Shown: piece by piece, positions 11,559-23,706 of the stretch
How the letters are laid out: each line of letters opens with the position of its first letter
How positions within the stretch are numbered: position 1 is the stretch's first letter
NCBI GenBank assembly: GCA_941918925.1
Contig: OW799233.1
Coordinates: 46,213,341-46,277,340 of the forward strand
DNA length: 64,000 bases
DNA from: Phyto melanocephala
Taxonomy: Eukaryota; Arthropoda; Insecta; Diptera; Rhinophoridae
Direction of reading: 5' to 3'
Notes under the pieces: generated by a model
Seen by the model: only the letters and a program-made list of their open reading frames with translations
Databases searched by the model: none
Told to the model about the DNA's origin: nothing
Translations under genes and position numbers: made by a program

Positions 11559-12021
11559 TAGAAATAAGTTGGGTGTGAAATTTTTCGTGTATGGTTTAAT
11601 TTTGAATGGTTTTTTACATAAAATAAAAACAGTCTAAAATGTATAGCATATTTTTTGGGGCCATTATTTTTGTATTTTTAATTACTTTTTAGCTTTTGGG
11701 CATTTATTGTTAATTGCGAATTAAATAAATAAATATTTAGCAAAAAGTCAACCAAGTTTTAATTATATGTTGTGGTCCAAGTGTTGACTATATAATTTTT
11801 CTTATGTTATGGGTGAAAAAAATTATTTAATTACATAAAGTCATATACAAAATACTAAGATAAAACTTATATACAGATTAAAATAATATTTTAAAGCTTA
11901 AATACCATTAATGCAGAGAAAATATTTATGGGAACATAAATTATCCTCTAAATTAAATTGATCAAGGGTGGGCCAAAAGTCAACATGGGGTTTATGAATT
12001 TAATAATTTTTTCGTTTATAC
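11559..12021. other. Non-coding, nothing recognised
   Basis: AT-rich spacer between two inverted-repeat elements. No motif was recognised. Confidence 0.45.
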
Positions 12022-12029
12022 GTAGGTAG

Positions 12030-12894
12030 TAGGGTGATCGATTATTCGACTTTTTAAAGGAACCGGTTTTCAAATAATTTGAAATTTAGAATTTAAAAAA
12101 AAAAACCGGTTGCTCTTTTGAAAATTTAGAAAAAACCGGTTAACCGGTTCGAATATACAAAATATAATATTCAAAGAAAAAGTTAAAAAATATTGTTCAA
12201 AAGGATTATAGTAAAAATGATATCTTAATATGAAATTTTTACGTTTACATACGTTTGGCTGCACAATAACGCAATAACTGACATGAATGAAGTTGACTAA
12301 TTTGGTTTTAAATTTAAGGACGACAGGTTCTCTTTACTAGTTAAATAAATAAATACAATAAATTGATACATAAGTAAATAAGACTTTTTATAAGGCTGTT
12401 AAAAAAATTTGTATCTCCTTCTGTACATTTTTTAAATGTTAAATAGATCTTAAAATTTGGATCTGGAAGTAAAGATTATTGGTTTTTCTTTATTGTAACT
12501 ACCCTTTTTACCTAAAATTGATCGTAAGTTTATGCTTATATCCTATGGTTTATGGTTTATATCCTAAAAAAAAAATAATATTTAAGCTCAATTATTTTTC
12601 TCATTTTGCATTTGTTTTTTAAACAACAAATAGATTTCTTACAATATTATAGAAGACTATTTGATAGTTTTTATTTTCTGATTTTTTGAAACTTTTCGCG
12701 TACTAAATATACTATGGTACGATTGGTTAGAAAGATATATGAAAATAAACTTAAAAATATAAAAAAACCCGCGTTTTCGAATAAAAAAACCGGTGTATTC
12801 GATATTCGAAAAATCAAAATTTAGAAAAAACTGCCGGCAAAAAGAGGAAAAAACCAGGTTTTCCACCGGTTGTAAAACCGAGTCGATCACCCTA
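12030..12894. mobile_element. Non-autonomous hAT-like element with 8-bp target duplications
   Basis: Perfect 12-bp terminal inverted repeats (TAGGGTGATCGA) lie at 12030-12041 and 12883-12894. They are flanked by identical 8-bp direct repeats GTAGGTAG (12022-12029 and 12895-12902). Eight-bp duplications with such TIRs are diagnostic of hAT transposons, though the flank is itself a GTAG simple repeat, which weakens the point slightly. ACCGGTT motifs in both orientations crowd both subterminal regions (about 12061-12145 and 12788-12880), as expected for transposase-binding sites. The interior is AT-rich, and its short frames encode no transposase. Confidence 0.75.
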
Positions 12895-12961
12895 GTAGGT
12901 AGGTAAGGCTAGTACAAAGTTACCCGGAGAACATAACGGTCGGTGACGCTTTAATATAGAA

Positions 12962-13107
12962 ATGAAGAGAAGAATAAAAATCGTTAGAATAAAAGAGAAA
13001 GAGAAAGAGAAGCAGACTAGTCCAGAGTCTCTCGGAAATTGGGAATCGAAACCGCAACCCCCAAACTAGCAAACCAGCACACTACCAACAAGTCCACCGG
13101 GGCACCC
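12962..13107 (-). mobile_element. tRNA-derived SINE, 3'-truncated copy
   Basis: On the minus strand it starts GGGTGCCCCGGTGGACTTG, has the conserved GTAGTGTGCTGG block and a B-box-like GTTTCGATTCC, then GACTCTGGACTAGTCTGC and a CT-rich stretch. It ends before the tail region seen at 6094 and 8974. Confidence 0.65.
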
Positions 13108-14494
13108 TTCATCTATACGTATATTATGTTAATTTTTCTTTTTAGAATTAAAAAACGAAGACAATAACTTTATTATATAAATCCGCGATTAACTCTTTTA
13201 ACGCAAAAGGCATATAGTCGAAATTTGAATGTTAAAATTTCGATCTCTGAATTATGATTTGTTGTTTAATTAATAGTGAATACTATTAATGCACCGTAAG
13301 AAATTTGCCTAGAACCATTATATCATATTTGATTCACACTGCGGAGAATATTAAACGCGTAGAGCAAAGTCTTAACAAAACCACCAGAAACATCTATCGG
13401 GGTGCCCTCTGCTCAGCTAGGAATCGCTCGTTCGTCACTAAGGCGTATTTAGAAAAATGATTACCTGTTAACCTGTTCAGTGGTAGCTGAATGGTAACAG
13501 TTGGCTATAAATTAAATCAACATTATTGAAAGTAACCTTAAAACAGGATGGGGTCACTGACTGCACTGCCCGAGAGATAATGGCAATTTATTTATTTAAG
13601 ACATAATTATGTGAAATATCAAAAAATTTTTATATATGTTTTTTGTTTATTCGAAAATGATGCACAAAAAACACGTCTTTTTCTTTAGCTATGCCTTATT
13701 TGAAATAATGTGTGTCGTTTAACATCAATGTTTAATCACACATACGCGTGTTATTACTGTACGGAAATACATATTTAGTTAATTGACTTACAATTATGAT
13801 TTTTTATAACAACAAAGTTGCTCACATGCATCTACTAGCAGTATAATAAATGATTATTTCGCCAACCGAATATGATCGCGAAATTTTAAACATGACTTAT
13901 TCAACACAATTCACAAATATGTCGTCCTTTCTCATAACTGAAAAAATAAATAGATAAATTTAAATAGATTTAATAATAAATTTATTAGATTTATGCGTAA
14001 GTGCAGTGAAGTTTGTTTCGTTTAGCTTAAACTGGAGTAAGCTTTAATTGTAAAATTTATTTTTTTTATTTAAAATATGACGCTTGAAAACGCTCTTGCA
14101 ACGTATAACTGCACTGATTCAAATTTTTTGAGACAGGCGTTGGATGCTAAAAGATAAAATAAGTGATATGGAATTTTTCTTTAATTGATTCGATTATCAA
14201 CACCAGAACGTTTATAAAAGCGTTCTGTATTATTAAAAGATTTTTGCTTGTGTTTAAATTCTGATGCAGACTAACAAGCGAACAACGTTTCTTCGTCATT
14301 CTTTTTTTTATCAAAAATCTGTGATAAATTCGTTATGTAAATTACTTCCATTTTATGATAGTCATGAACGACCCGTGTGAAGAGCAACCAAGGGCAGTTA
14401 AAGACTGCCCAATGCACCCTTAATTATGCACTATTTGCCACGCTTCGTGGGACGGTACCCGGTGGCATGGTACCCTGCGATAATTACCCACATT
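13108..14494. other. Non-coding, nothing recognised
   Basis: AT-rich. There is a small dyad (CAGAACG...CGTTCTG) near 14204-14228 and a more GC-rich patch near 14390-14480 with no recognisable frame. Confidence 0.4.
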
Positions 14495-14795
14495 TTTTTT
14501 TTTTACCAAAGTGATAGAACTGGATTTGGTTGACATGTGGTTTCAACACGATGGTGCTGCATACCATACAGAACGCGACACCATGAACCAATTGAGAGGC
14601 GAGTTTGGTGAGCAATTAATTTGACGTTTTGGAGTAGATTTGATCACCCAAGACTCCTTTTATGTGAGAGTACGTGAAACCTTAGGAGTAAAATTTCAGC
14701 CCCGGAAGATTAGAAATCAGCTGCTAAATTGAAGCTCATGGATGGACCACATACAGCACAGCCGCGACTAACATTTACATGAAATAATCTTTAAT
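14495..14795 (+). pseudogene. Mariner DD41D transposase fragment
   Basis: The frame gives KVIELDLVDMWFQHDGAAYH, ERDTMNQLRGEFGEQLI, then a stop. It resumes with KFQPRKIRNQLL and MDHIQHSRDXHLHEII, the family's usual C-terminus. The second catalytic Asp (QHDGA) is present. The section that would carry the third Asp (the CD-TPLD-FLWG block) has been deleted. Confidence 0.65.
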
Positions 14796-14823
14796 TTTTG
14801 TTTATCGCCCCACAAAATATATC

Positions 14824-14951
14824 CGCCTGTGTTCTGTATTCCGAGTGAAATTAAATCACTCGGAATTGCTATTGTAGTGTTATTGTTTATAACAACAATT
14901 TCATGGCAATTCCGAGTGATTTAATTTCACTCGGAATGCAGAACACAGGCG
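14824..14951. repeat. Nested palindrome (46-bp arms, one mismatch)
   Basis: The left arm 14824-14869 and right arm 14906-14951 are reverse complements with a single mismatch, separated by a 36-bp AT-rich loop. Each arm is itself a palindrome: ATTCCGAGTGA, then a short AATTAAA spacer, then TCACTCGGAAT. The sequence could fold as one long hairpin or as two small hairpins in a cruciform. It may be a tiny foldback element, but no convincing target duplication is visible. It lies 30 bp downstream of a mariner relic. Confidence 0.85.
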
Positions 14952-15498
14952 ATCATTTCCTTTTTAAAATTTTATGTTTGTTTTTTAAGTTTGAATTCCC
15001 AAAACTGTTAAAGAATCATTCTTTTGGAAACTGTGAATATTAATTAAGTTTTGCTTAATAGTTAGGTAGAGACATTGTTACTCGACTCAGAGAGTCATAA
15101 GGATCACACTCCTAAATACTCTTTTGGATTTAAAATTAATATTTTCGGGTGCTACACAAAAAATTACGATTATAATTCTATCATCTGTCATGCTGTGGAA
15201 GGTTTGAGAAAATATATATTTTTTTTTAAATTTTGTCTAATAATTTTCCCGGTTTTCAATAGCAGTGAGCATTCAGACACATCAACTTGTTTATTGAGAT
15301 TTATTGTCGTGTAAGAATATTTTCCACACACAGTTTTATAGTTAAAGCGACTTAAAGGGTCAAAAGTAGTAAGACAATTTTTACTCAATTGGATCTAAGG
15401 AAAATATATACTAGTGTTATGCATAAAACAATTAAGTAGCATTGTATGTATGTACCCCTATTAGCTTGCTGAAGGGTATAAAACATCATAAGTTGACA
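14952..15498. other. Non-coding; right-end scrap of a dispersed repeat near 15470
   Basis: Mostly AT-rich without recognisable frames. GCTGAAGGGTATAAAA near 15469-15484 resembles the terminal GTGAAGGGTATAAAA of the dispersed repeat family. Confidence 0.4.
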
Positions 15499-15886
15499 TC
15501 TATATATATAAGAGTGAAACTCTGTATGTGTGTGTGTGTGTTAGCTATAGACTCCGAAACTGTATAACCGATCGGACTCAAACTTTGGCAAGTTATTGTA
15601 CACATTCCAGGGAGTGTTTATGGGTGGTAAAAAGTGGTCGAGGTCACGCCCATAAAAAATTAGTTATCATTTTTAGCTACTTGCACCAATTTTTCAGAAA
15701 CCTTGCACACATCTCAATATGTCATGACTGTCATGACTATATAATTTGGTAATGTGAAAAGTGGGCAGTGCCACGCCCATTAAAAAAAGTTATTATTTTT
15801 AGCTTTTTGCACTTGATATTCAATTTAAATTCAGAATGCATTTTTATTCATTAAGGGGCGTAGCAAAGCGCGCCGGGATTTTCTAG
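15499..15886 (+). mobile_element. Non-autonomous Helitron, copy 3 (short)
   Basis: Starts TCTATATATATAAGAG after an A and ends TTTTCTAG before a T. Only two GC-dyad units remain (near 15633 and 15762), so the copy is the shortest of the five. It shares the CCGATCGGACTCAAACTTTG block near the 5' end and ATTCATTAAGGGGCGTAGC near the 3' end. Confidence 0.8.
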
Positions 15887-17090
15887 TTTAAGATAAATAT
15901 TAAAATAATTTTTTATATTCTCAAATATCACGGATTGAAATATAATATGACGTTTTTTTTAACCAGAAGTAAGCATTGAGAAATCCCATTTAGTTATAAC
16001 ATCGACAGTTTTCAACAAATTCAAAACACATAGAGAAAAATCGAATATCGCGACCATATGATAATTTGGTTTATGGCAGTTACAAACATCGCTTTATATT
16101 TCCTTAAGGCAAAAACAAAAATTTAAACTTCTGAATAGAAAACTTTTGGTCAATATCTTATGAAAAAGTTAATGGTCAACAATATTTTATTTATACAACA
16201 TTACATAACGATAATAAAAAAATTGATTAAATTAAGCTTTGAATGTATTTTAAATACCTTAATTTAATATTTTTTTAACATAAACCCATTTTTATTGCTA
16301 AGATCACAACCTTTTTAGATAACAAATGGCCACCGAAAAATTTCGTTTATCCTACTAAATGGTCAGCTATACATACATGTATTCACTAGAAAAAAAGTCC
16401 TGCCTAATAAATCATGAACCTAAAAAAACCTTAAAAAAAATACATACATATTTTAACCCCAGGTTTTACACACCCAGACTGCTATTCACAAATATGTAGC
16501 CTACTTTAAGGCATTATGTTCACAAATTTGTATGCAATAAATAAAACTCACAATCATTGTTCGGCATTGGATTGTAAATTAAACAGAATCGGAGCAAAAA
16601 AAATGTATTGCTCTTCATTCAATTGCACTTGGTGTGTATAAAGAACAAGGGCTAAAATACATTTTATATATATTTTATACTGAGCGAGAGATAGAGAGGA
16701 GCAGTAAACTATGTTTTATTGTAAATTAAGCATGCATGCTCTGGCATGTTCACGCACGTATGTGGTTTTTAGCGACATGCATAAGCTTTCATCAATGGTC
16801 ACATAATAAGAGGATTTATTTAGTAAAACATGGTCCACTGCAATAGCAACAATTGTAACAACAAATGCAACAATACCAGCTACTCTATTCATACGTCTAT
16901 GTACGTATGTATGTGGTATATTTAACACATCCGCTGTACAACAGTAAAGTATTTAAATAATACCAAAAATATATAAGAACTGTAAAAATATTATAAAATT
17001 ATTTGATAAAAATGTAAAATCAGAGTTTTGTGCCTAAAAATACACTTCAAACTTTTGTGTTTGAATACCGCATAAATAAATTGATCAGAC
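15887..17090. other. Non-coding, nothing recognised
   Basis: AT-rich. The frame at 16716-16928 (-) has no recognisable motif. Confidence 0.45.
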
Positions 17091-17512
17091 TTAGGGCGAT
17101 TATTATAACTTGCCGATAACTAAAGTTAGGATGTTATCGGACAGATAACTATTTTTTTGTTATTACAATTTCACTTTAACCTAAACGTGTCCGATATGTT
17201 AAGGGGAAGATCACTCTACCTTTAACTATTAACTTGAGGTTCATAATTTAAAAGTTACCATATTTTCTACGGTATAAAGGAATTGTTTACTATTCGTTTG
17301 TCGTTGCCACTTAGTTTTTAAACAACTAATTAATTTGTTAAAAATTGTCAGTTTTTGCTTTGGTGCTGCCATATTCAAAAAAAAAAACAATTTATTTTAC
17401 AGGGAGGTTGTAATAACGAAAAATACTTAATGGTCAGTCTATTGCTCACGTTAAAAAACGTTACCTTTTATTAACATTAACTTTGTCGGCAAGTTGTGCT
17501 AATAGTCCTAAA
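17091..17512. mobile_element. MITE with imperfect TIRs (TTAGG...AACTTGCCGA)
   Basis: The left end reads TTAGGGCGATTATTATAACT then TGCCGATAAC. The right end, reverse-complemented, reads TTAGGACTATTAGCACAACT then TGCCGACAAAG. TATCGG and GTTA words recur inward from both ends. No clear target duplication is visible, and there is no coding capacity. Confidence 0.6.
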
Positions 17513-18899
17513 TCTTACAAGTTGTAGAACATTTCTATAAACCAACAACTAAATATTTTCTAAAGTAATTTTATTTTAGATTTCTTTAAACAATTTTCGT
17601 AGCAGCACAAGTTTTACAACTAAAACAGGACTAATCTAAAACATTTGTGTAAAAAATATTGTCTATTTATTTTATGTAAAAATTCCAACAAAAAAATTGT
17701 ATCTTACCACAGGATTATTGTATGTAAATAATGAACATTTGTGTCTATGTATAGTTTCCCATTTTTTACATGTGTAAAACATGTATTTATCTAAATACAA
17801 GTATGTTATTCTTATTTGCATACAATTATAATTAATTACATGTTGTTTTGATAAAAGTTTTTCTATTTGTACATTTATATTATGAAAAAGCACACATACT
17901 GTACATAAGCAAAAATGAAAACTTTTCAAAATGATTTAAAAAAGACATCAACATAGAAAAACGTTGAAAACGTAAAAGTAAAAAACTGCAATATAGTTTT
18001 AGGGAATTTAAATTCAAATGACAGCAGAAAAAGTTTTTTTTTTTCTATACCAAAATTTGATAAGACTGATTAATATATTCCCATAAAATGTTTTGATAAG
18101 ATATGAAATATTCTAAAGCAAGAAATAAAACTAGTAAAATTGTTTAAGATAGAAATTTAATAATGTTACATTAATACGTTTAAACGTTGTTTGATTTCTT
18201 TTGATTAAACTGGGATTCCTTTATTGCAAGTAATAACACTTGAAATTTTATTTTATAATAATAGTAAAGACTTTTTGTTATTTAAACACGCTGCAAATAT
18301 TACTTATGCAATACTTTATTTATTATCTCCCTTTGTGTTATACACCTTTATTATCAAATTAAATTTTATACACCCTTAACGAATGTTCCCGTTATACTCA
18401 TACAACTGGCTGTGCTGGTCGACTCTTGTAAAGGTGTATTCTATATTTAAATGCAATTATATTTTAAAGAAATTACACGATTGAATCTTAATTGCAGAAA
18501 AATGTTGATTAAAAGTGAAATCGTGTTGCAAAATTACACCGAATCGTATTTTTACAAGGGCTGCCACACTCTTTATAGTGTCAGTGACATCTTATTGTCA
18601 CTTATGTAACTTTAAACAAATTTCCAGCATGTACGCCCGAATATATTCTGGAAATTACCAGACACCGTTACATTAAAATAGAGAGAAAGATGTTAATATT
18701 AGCGTTAAGTAATATGTGGAAAAAACTAGCAACTCCTTGAAGTATGCTACAAAATTTCAACTGGTGTTACTTAGCAAGTTAGTCGACCAAATAAGCTAAC
18801 CAAACGAAATCTTAAACTGTAAATCAAACAACCGTAAACAAAACTACTGTTAATTAAACTAATTAAATAAAAATGTAACTATAACTATGTGATAAACTC
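17513..18899. other. Non-coding, nothing recognised
   Basis: AT-rich. The frame at 17672-17929 (-) shows no known motif. A small dyad TGACA...TGTCA occurs near 18588-18600. Confidence 0.4.
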
Positions 18900-19294
18900 T
18901 CTGCAATATCGTTAAATATAATATAGACAAGTTTAAGAGTCAAATAGAGTTGTTTGACTATCATAATATCGTAAAATGCTTCCAATCTTAGACTGCAAAA
19001 ATAAATTATATTATTCTAGTATCTTTGAAGCAAAACTCGAATATCTTCTAACTTTGTTAAAGAAAATTTTGTAAAGAAATTTATTGTTGAAATATTTTAT
19101 TTCCGCTTAATCTTTTAAAAGAAAAATTAAAACATCGAAAAATTTTTAAGATCATAAATTTTAATATTATAAAATTTTCTTGAAAGGAAAAATTTAATGT
19201 CGATAGTTTTTTTAAAAATGTTTTGATCGTAAAATTTTAAAAACTTTTAATTTTTTTATTGTTATTTTTCTTTTGTAAAACTTGAACTTAAATT

Positions 19295-20325
19295 GAAACA
19301 AGCAAGAGCGCTATATTCGAATCTGATTATATTCTGCGCTGGCATATAAATAGGTATAAGGATCACATCGCAGCTCAGCCTAGATTTTAGATTTCATGCA
19401 ATACGCTATTTTGTTATTTCCGACGCCATCTTTGATTTTGAATTTTTATCTAGTTACTGTATTCTACTAGTCAAGCCCTTTCGTTTGATACACTTATTGT
19501 TGGGGTAAAAAAAATTCGCTCTGATATTTTGTTTCAGACACCATCTTAGATTTTACACTTATTTATAGTTTACTATATTGTGCTGGTCGAGCCTTTTTTT
19601 GATACCAATATTGTGGGGGCAGATAGGACAAAGTCGCAACTACTTTATTTCACTCATATATTGGCCATTTAATCTAGGACGCCATCTTGGATTTTTTTCT
19701 TTTCATATCTAACGATATTTTAATACTCAAGCCCTTTCATTTAAACCCCATATTGGCTCTCTTGGTTGCAGAGAAACTGAAAAATATCGATTTCCGTTTG
19801 TAAATTTTAGGAAAAATAACGAAGCAGTTGTAGTCGTTGCTTATATCTCAGTTGATTTCAAACTGATTTGTTAGTTTTTCATGGAAATACTTTCTGAGAT
19901 TACGGCTTATAATTTGGTATTATTTTGGGTCTTAAAAAATAATTTTATATATTTGAAAAAAAAATAAACATTTTTTCAAACAATTTTTGCCTATAACTTT
20001 GCCAATTAGTGACCGGTTTGTCAAAAAATTTTCATAAATATCTGCAGAGAGACACTAAATCTACGAATATAATAATAAGCGCAATAACAGAGGCAGTCGT
20101 GTTTATTTACTCATATTTCAGTTATGGGGCTATTATGCTGATTTCCAATAACAATCTGCTACCGAATATTTGTGATGTCGGGGAGCTTCAAAAAGTTTTT
20201 TTCAACTTAATCGACTCCTAAGCTTTCAGAAAATATATACTTTATTGGGTCGCAAATGAATATTGTGGAAATTTCACACGGAATGACAAACCCTTTTACA
20301 CTGTCGCGTGAATTAAAATTGAAAA
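19295..20325 (+). repeat. Dispersed repeat (GCGCTATATTCG...CGCGTGAA), long diverged copy
   Basis: Begins AAACAAGCAAGAGCGCTATA and ends near GACAAACCCTTTTACACTGT. Between are three spaced motifs of the type GACGCCATCTTGGATTTT followed by CAAGCCCTTTC and TTTGATACCAATATTG. A right half follows with CTCATATTTCAG, GGGGAGCTTCAAAAAGTTT and GAAATTTCACACGGAATGAC. The right half matches 21077-22010. The left half matches the minus-strand copies at 30480-31000 and 54540-54770. No protein-coding frame. Confidence 0.6.
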
Positions 20326-21076
20326 AAAAATACTACAAATAATTAATACCGTAAGAAAAGCCATATTAGTTAAAGTTCTGTTAAAAGATTTTAATATACT
20401 AAAAATAACATCAAATTAAATAAGTACAATTGAATTTTTTTGGTATAGTTAAAAAAATTAAATGCCGTGAAATATTTTGAAGAAAAAAATTTAAATTATT
20501 GATTTTTCTAGCGCAAAATCATCCCAAAGAAAATTTTAAAATGTATCGTAATAACACATTAAATTCGTAAATTTGTTAGGAACTAAATATATACACATGT
20601 TCATTTATTTCAATAAAATTTTATCACTGTATGAAAATATCGTAAAAAGCTTGAAAAACATTATAGTTTTGTAAATTCTCCAAAAGAAAATTCTAGTTAT
20701 GTAACATTTTTCAAAAGAAAAGTTAAACAACGTGAAGTTTTCTTTAAAAAAATCTAATTTATTGTAAAAATTAAAAAAAAAATTAATATCGTGAAAAATT
20801 TTTTAAAAAAACATAATATCGTAAAATTTTCTTTGTGAAAAATTCTCAAACTAAAGAATAAATTTGAAAAAAGTAATAATATCGTAAAATTGTTAATCAA
20901 TTATTATTACATATCAAAAAGTATTCTTAAAGAATTTTGTAATATCGTAAATTTTATTAAAGAAAATTCCTAAGTTTTAAATTTTTTAATTCATATTTTA
21001 ATACTATGAATTATTCCAGATGGTTTGAATGTCGTTAAATTTGAAAAAGAAAAATGTTTTTTGTAACAAATTAGAA

Positions 21077-22010
21077 AAAACAAGTAAGAGCGCTATATTC
21101 GGCCGTGCCGAATCTTATATACCCTTCACAACGTGTAGTCGTGCAACAACAGTAGTTTGTATCACCATCCATCCCATATGAAAACATATAACATATAAAA
21201 ACATATAAAGACATACATATATAAAAACATCCCATTGTAAAATTATAAATTCATGTATGTGTGTTAAAAAAACAAAAAAAAAAGCATAAAAAAATATTAA
21301 AAAATTTAAAAAAAAACTTAAAAAAATTTTAAAAAAATAATCAAATATAAAACAAACAAAAAAAATAAAAAAAAAATTAAAAAAATAATAATAAAAATAT
21401 TAATAATATATTAAATAAAAAATAAAAAAAACATAAAAAAATTAAAAAAAAAAAAAATTTAAAAAAAATTTAAAAAAAAATTTTAAAAAAAACTTAAAAA
21501 AATATAATCAAATATAAAACAAACAAAAAAAAATAAAAAAAATAATAATAAAAATAGAAATAATATATTAAATAAAAAATAAAAAAACAAGTAAAAAAAA
21601 AATTTTAAAAAAAATTTTAAAAAAATTAAAAAAAATTTGTTTTGGCTCAGCTGGGATTCGATGCCACGTTTTCTCTAACCAGTATACACGTTTGTATGTA
21701 TGTTTGTTGTTGTTGTAATGTTGTTTTTGTAAAAAAAAAAATCGAGGTGGTCGTGGGTTTTTGCTCATATCTCAGTTGTTTATGTACCGATGTTTCTGCT
21801 TTTCAATACCGGGTCCAAGCGATGTCGGGGGGCTTCAAAAAGTTGATTTCAACATACACACGGACAGACTGACAAAGTTTAATCGACTCCCCTATTCATA
21901 AGCTTTCAGAAAATATATACTTTATGGGGTCGGAAATGAAAATTGTAGAAATTTCACACGGAATGACAAACCTATATATACCCTTTTTCACTGTGTGAAG
22001 GGTATAAAAA
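21077..22010 (+). repeat. Dispersed repeat, copy with low-complexity core
   Basis: Starts ACAAGTAAGAGCGCTATATT and ends CACTGTGTGAAGGGTATAAA. Near the two ends lie inverted 13-bp words, TATACCCTTCACA and TGTGAAGGGTATA. The core (about 21260-21640) is nearly pure A/T with A-runs. It is followed by a conserved stretch (GGCTCAGCTGGGATTCGATG...GTGGTCGTGGGTTTTTGCTC) that is nearly identical to 60588-61389. Frames seen here on both strands are repeat-borne and not genes. Confidence 0.7.
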
Positions 22011-22260
22011 CTTATAAATATTTATATCGTAAAATATTTTAAGATATCATTGTTAAGTCATTTAACTTTTTAAAAGAAAAATTATAATATTGTAAAAATT
22101 TCTTCAAACATAATTTTAATATCGTAATTATTTTTATTTCAATAAAAAACTCATCGTAAAACGGTGTTAGAAAATACTATTATTGAAAAATATTTTAAAA
22201 ACGCAAATTTCTTTAAAGAACATTTTCAATTCATTTAATATTGAAGAAAAAATTTTATAC

Positions 22261-22811
22261 CTCTAAATTTAGTATCTCTTATTTATGTGTAAAATTAATA
22301 GTTAAAATTATTTTTGATCTTTTTCCTTTTTCTGTAATTGCTGTCAGTAAATTGTGATTTACATCCATCCATAAAATGTGTTATAAATATTTGTGTAAAA
22401 TAACTATATATTTATGTGTGTGTATTTTTTTTTTTCAATTTTTTGCTTTCTAAACTAACATTTTCATTCATCTATTTTCATGTAAAACATATACATACAT
22501 ACATATTCATGGGTAAATAAAAATATGTTTGCTGCTACTAGTAGTTGAATATATTTTTTTTAAACTCTTTGTTGTGTATCTATATTTATAGTTTAATACT
22601 CGCATATTTCATTTTCATAATAGCAAAGTAAGTCGGAAAAAAACAGCAAGAATTTTTCACTATATAAATCTAAAAATTTACGCATAAAACTTAACGCACA
22701 CAGAGAGAACATTAAAACCCTTACCAAGAATTATAGATTAAAAAAAAACAAAGTTTAAATATTTTATTGCATACTTTTAGTTGCTAAACAATATTTTAAA
22801 ACCGCATATCG
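22261..22811. other. Non-coding, nothing recognised
   Basis: AT-rich; a short TGTGTG then poly-T near 22415-22440. Confidence 0.45.
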
Positions 22812-23031
22812 ATGGCCACAAATAGAAACGTCATAACTCGTATTTTTTACGAAATCGAGTTTTTCTGTGTTTCCAATACATTTCACACAAATATACCTCG
22901 AAACAAAAATTTAACGCAATAGTATCAAAAATAACATTTCTTTACATTTCATTTACCAGTTTCCATTACGTTTTTGCCTTCTCTTGTAAAGTTTCATTTA
23001 TCTGAGTTAGGGCCTTTCCACCTGTGACCCA
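22812..23031. mobile_element. Small MITE, copy 1 (ATGGCCACA...TGTGACC)
   Basis: The left end ATGGCCACAAATAGAAACGT and the right end GAGTTAGGGCCTTTCCACCT then GTGACC form imperfect inverted repeats with CTAACTC/AACTC inside. The interior aligns with 51534-51782: CTTCTCTTGTAAAGTT, CACCTCGA/TACCTCGA AACAAAAAT and TAGTATCAAA recur. It has no coding capacity. Confidence 0.65.
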
Positions 23032-23706
23032 CGATATATACCATACAAACCACATAAAATCGTTAGTGTGTGTTTTTGCAGCAAAAATAAAAATTTTTTC
23101 ATATAGAATAACAAAAAAATAAAAATGAAAAATATGAATGGATAACTATAAAAAAAAACTATTATTTAATATTTTTATTAACTCTACATGAACGTAAGTG
23201 AGTAATATATACAAACATGCATACAAACACACGTTACTATCGTGGTAAAGTGTATCTATGTAGCTGTAGTTGTGATACTTTTACTAATAAAAATATGAGT
23301 TTATTATTTCCAGTAGCATTTATAATTTTTGCCGTCTTTTTACTTATTTTATTTTATTTTTTATTTTAGAAAAACAAAATTTAGTTTTATAAAATATGAA
23401 CTAACGTAAGCAACAGCAAAAAGGATATTCAACTATGACTTAAGCAGTAGTAAAAGAAATAGCAAAAAAACAAATATGATGATGCACAACTGAGTGGGTA
23501 AGCCAACGGTAGTAAGTTGTTTATGCAGAAAAACAAAACCACTGTCATTAGTTTCGCTATAGTTTTTACTACAGTCTTAAATGGCATTATTGCCACTTTT
23601 TATGTCGGTGTTAAATTATTTTATTTAAATGGGAGAGTTTAAAAATATGAAAACCAATACTTTTTTAAACACAAACACACACACGTTTAGTCGTAATATC
23701 TATCTA
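23032..23706. other. Non-coding, nothing recognised
   Basis: AT-rich with short CATACA runs near 23210-23230. Confidence 0.45.

Larger units (their letters stand above)
18900..22260. repeat. Degenerate array of AATATCGTAAAA units, interrupted
   Basis: Outside the inserted repeats at 19295-20325 and 21077-22010, the tag TAATATCGTAAAATTTT recurs many times with base changes. Examples lie near 18963, 19165, 20640, 20787, 20817, 20880, 20941, 22024 and 22122. It is usually followed by TTTCTTTAAAGAAAA-like dyads. Spacing is irregular (about 30-65 bp). This looks like an old minisatellite that has decayed and been split by insertions. The same tag reappears at 26880-27440. Confidence 0.5.
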
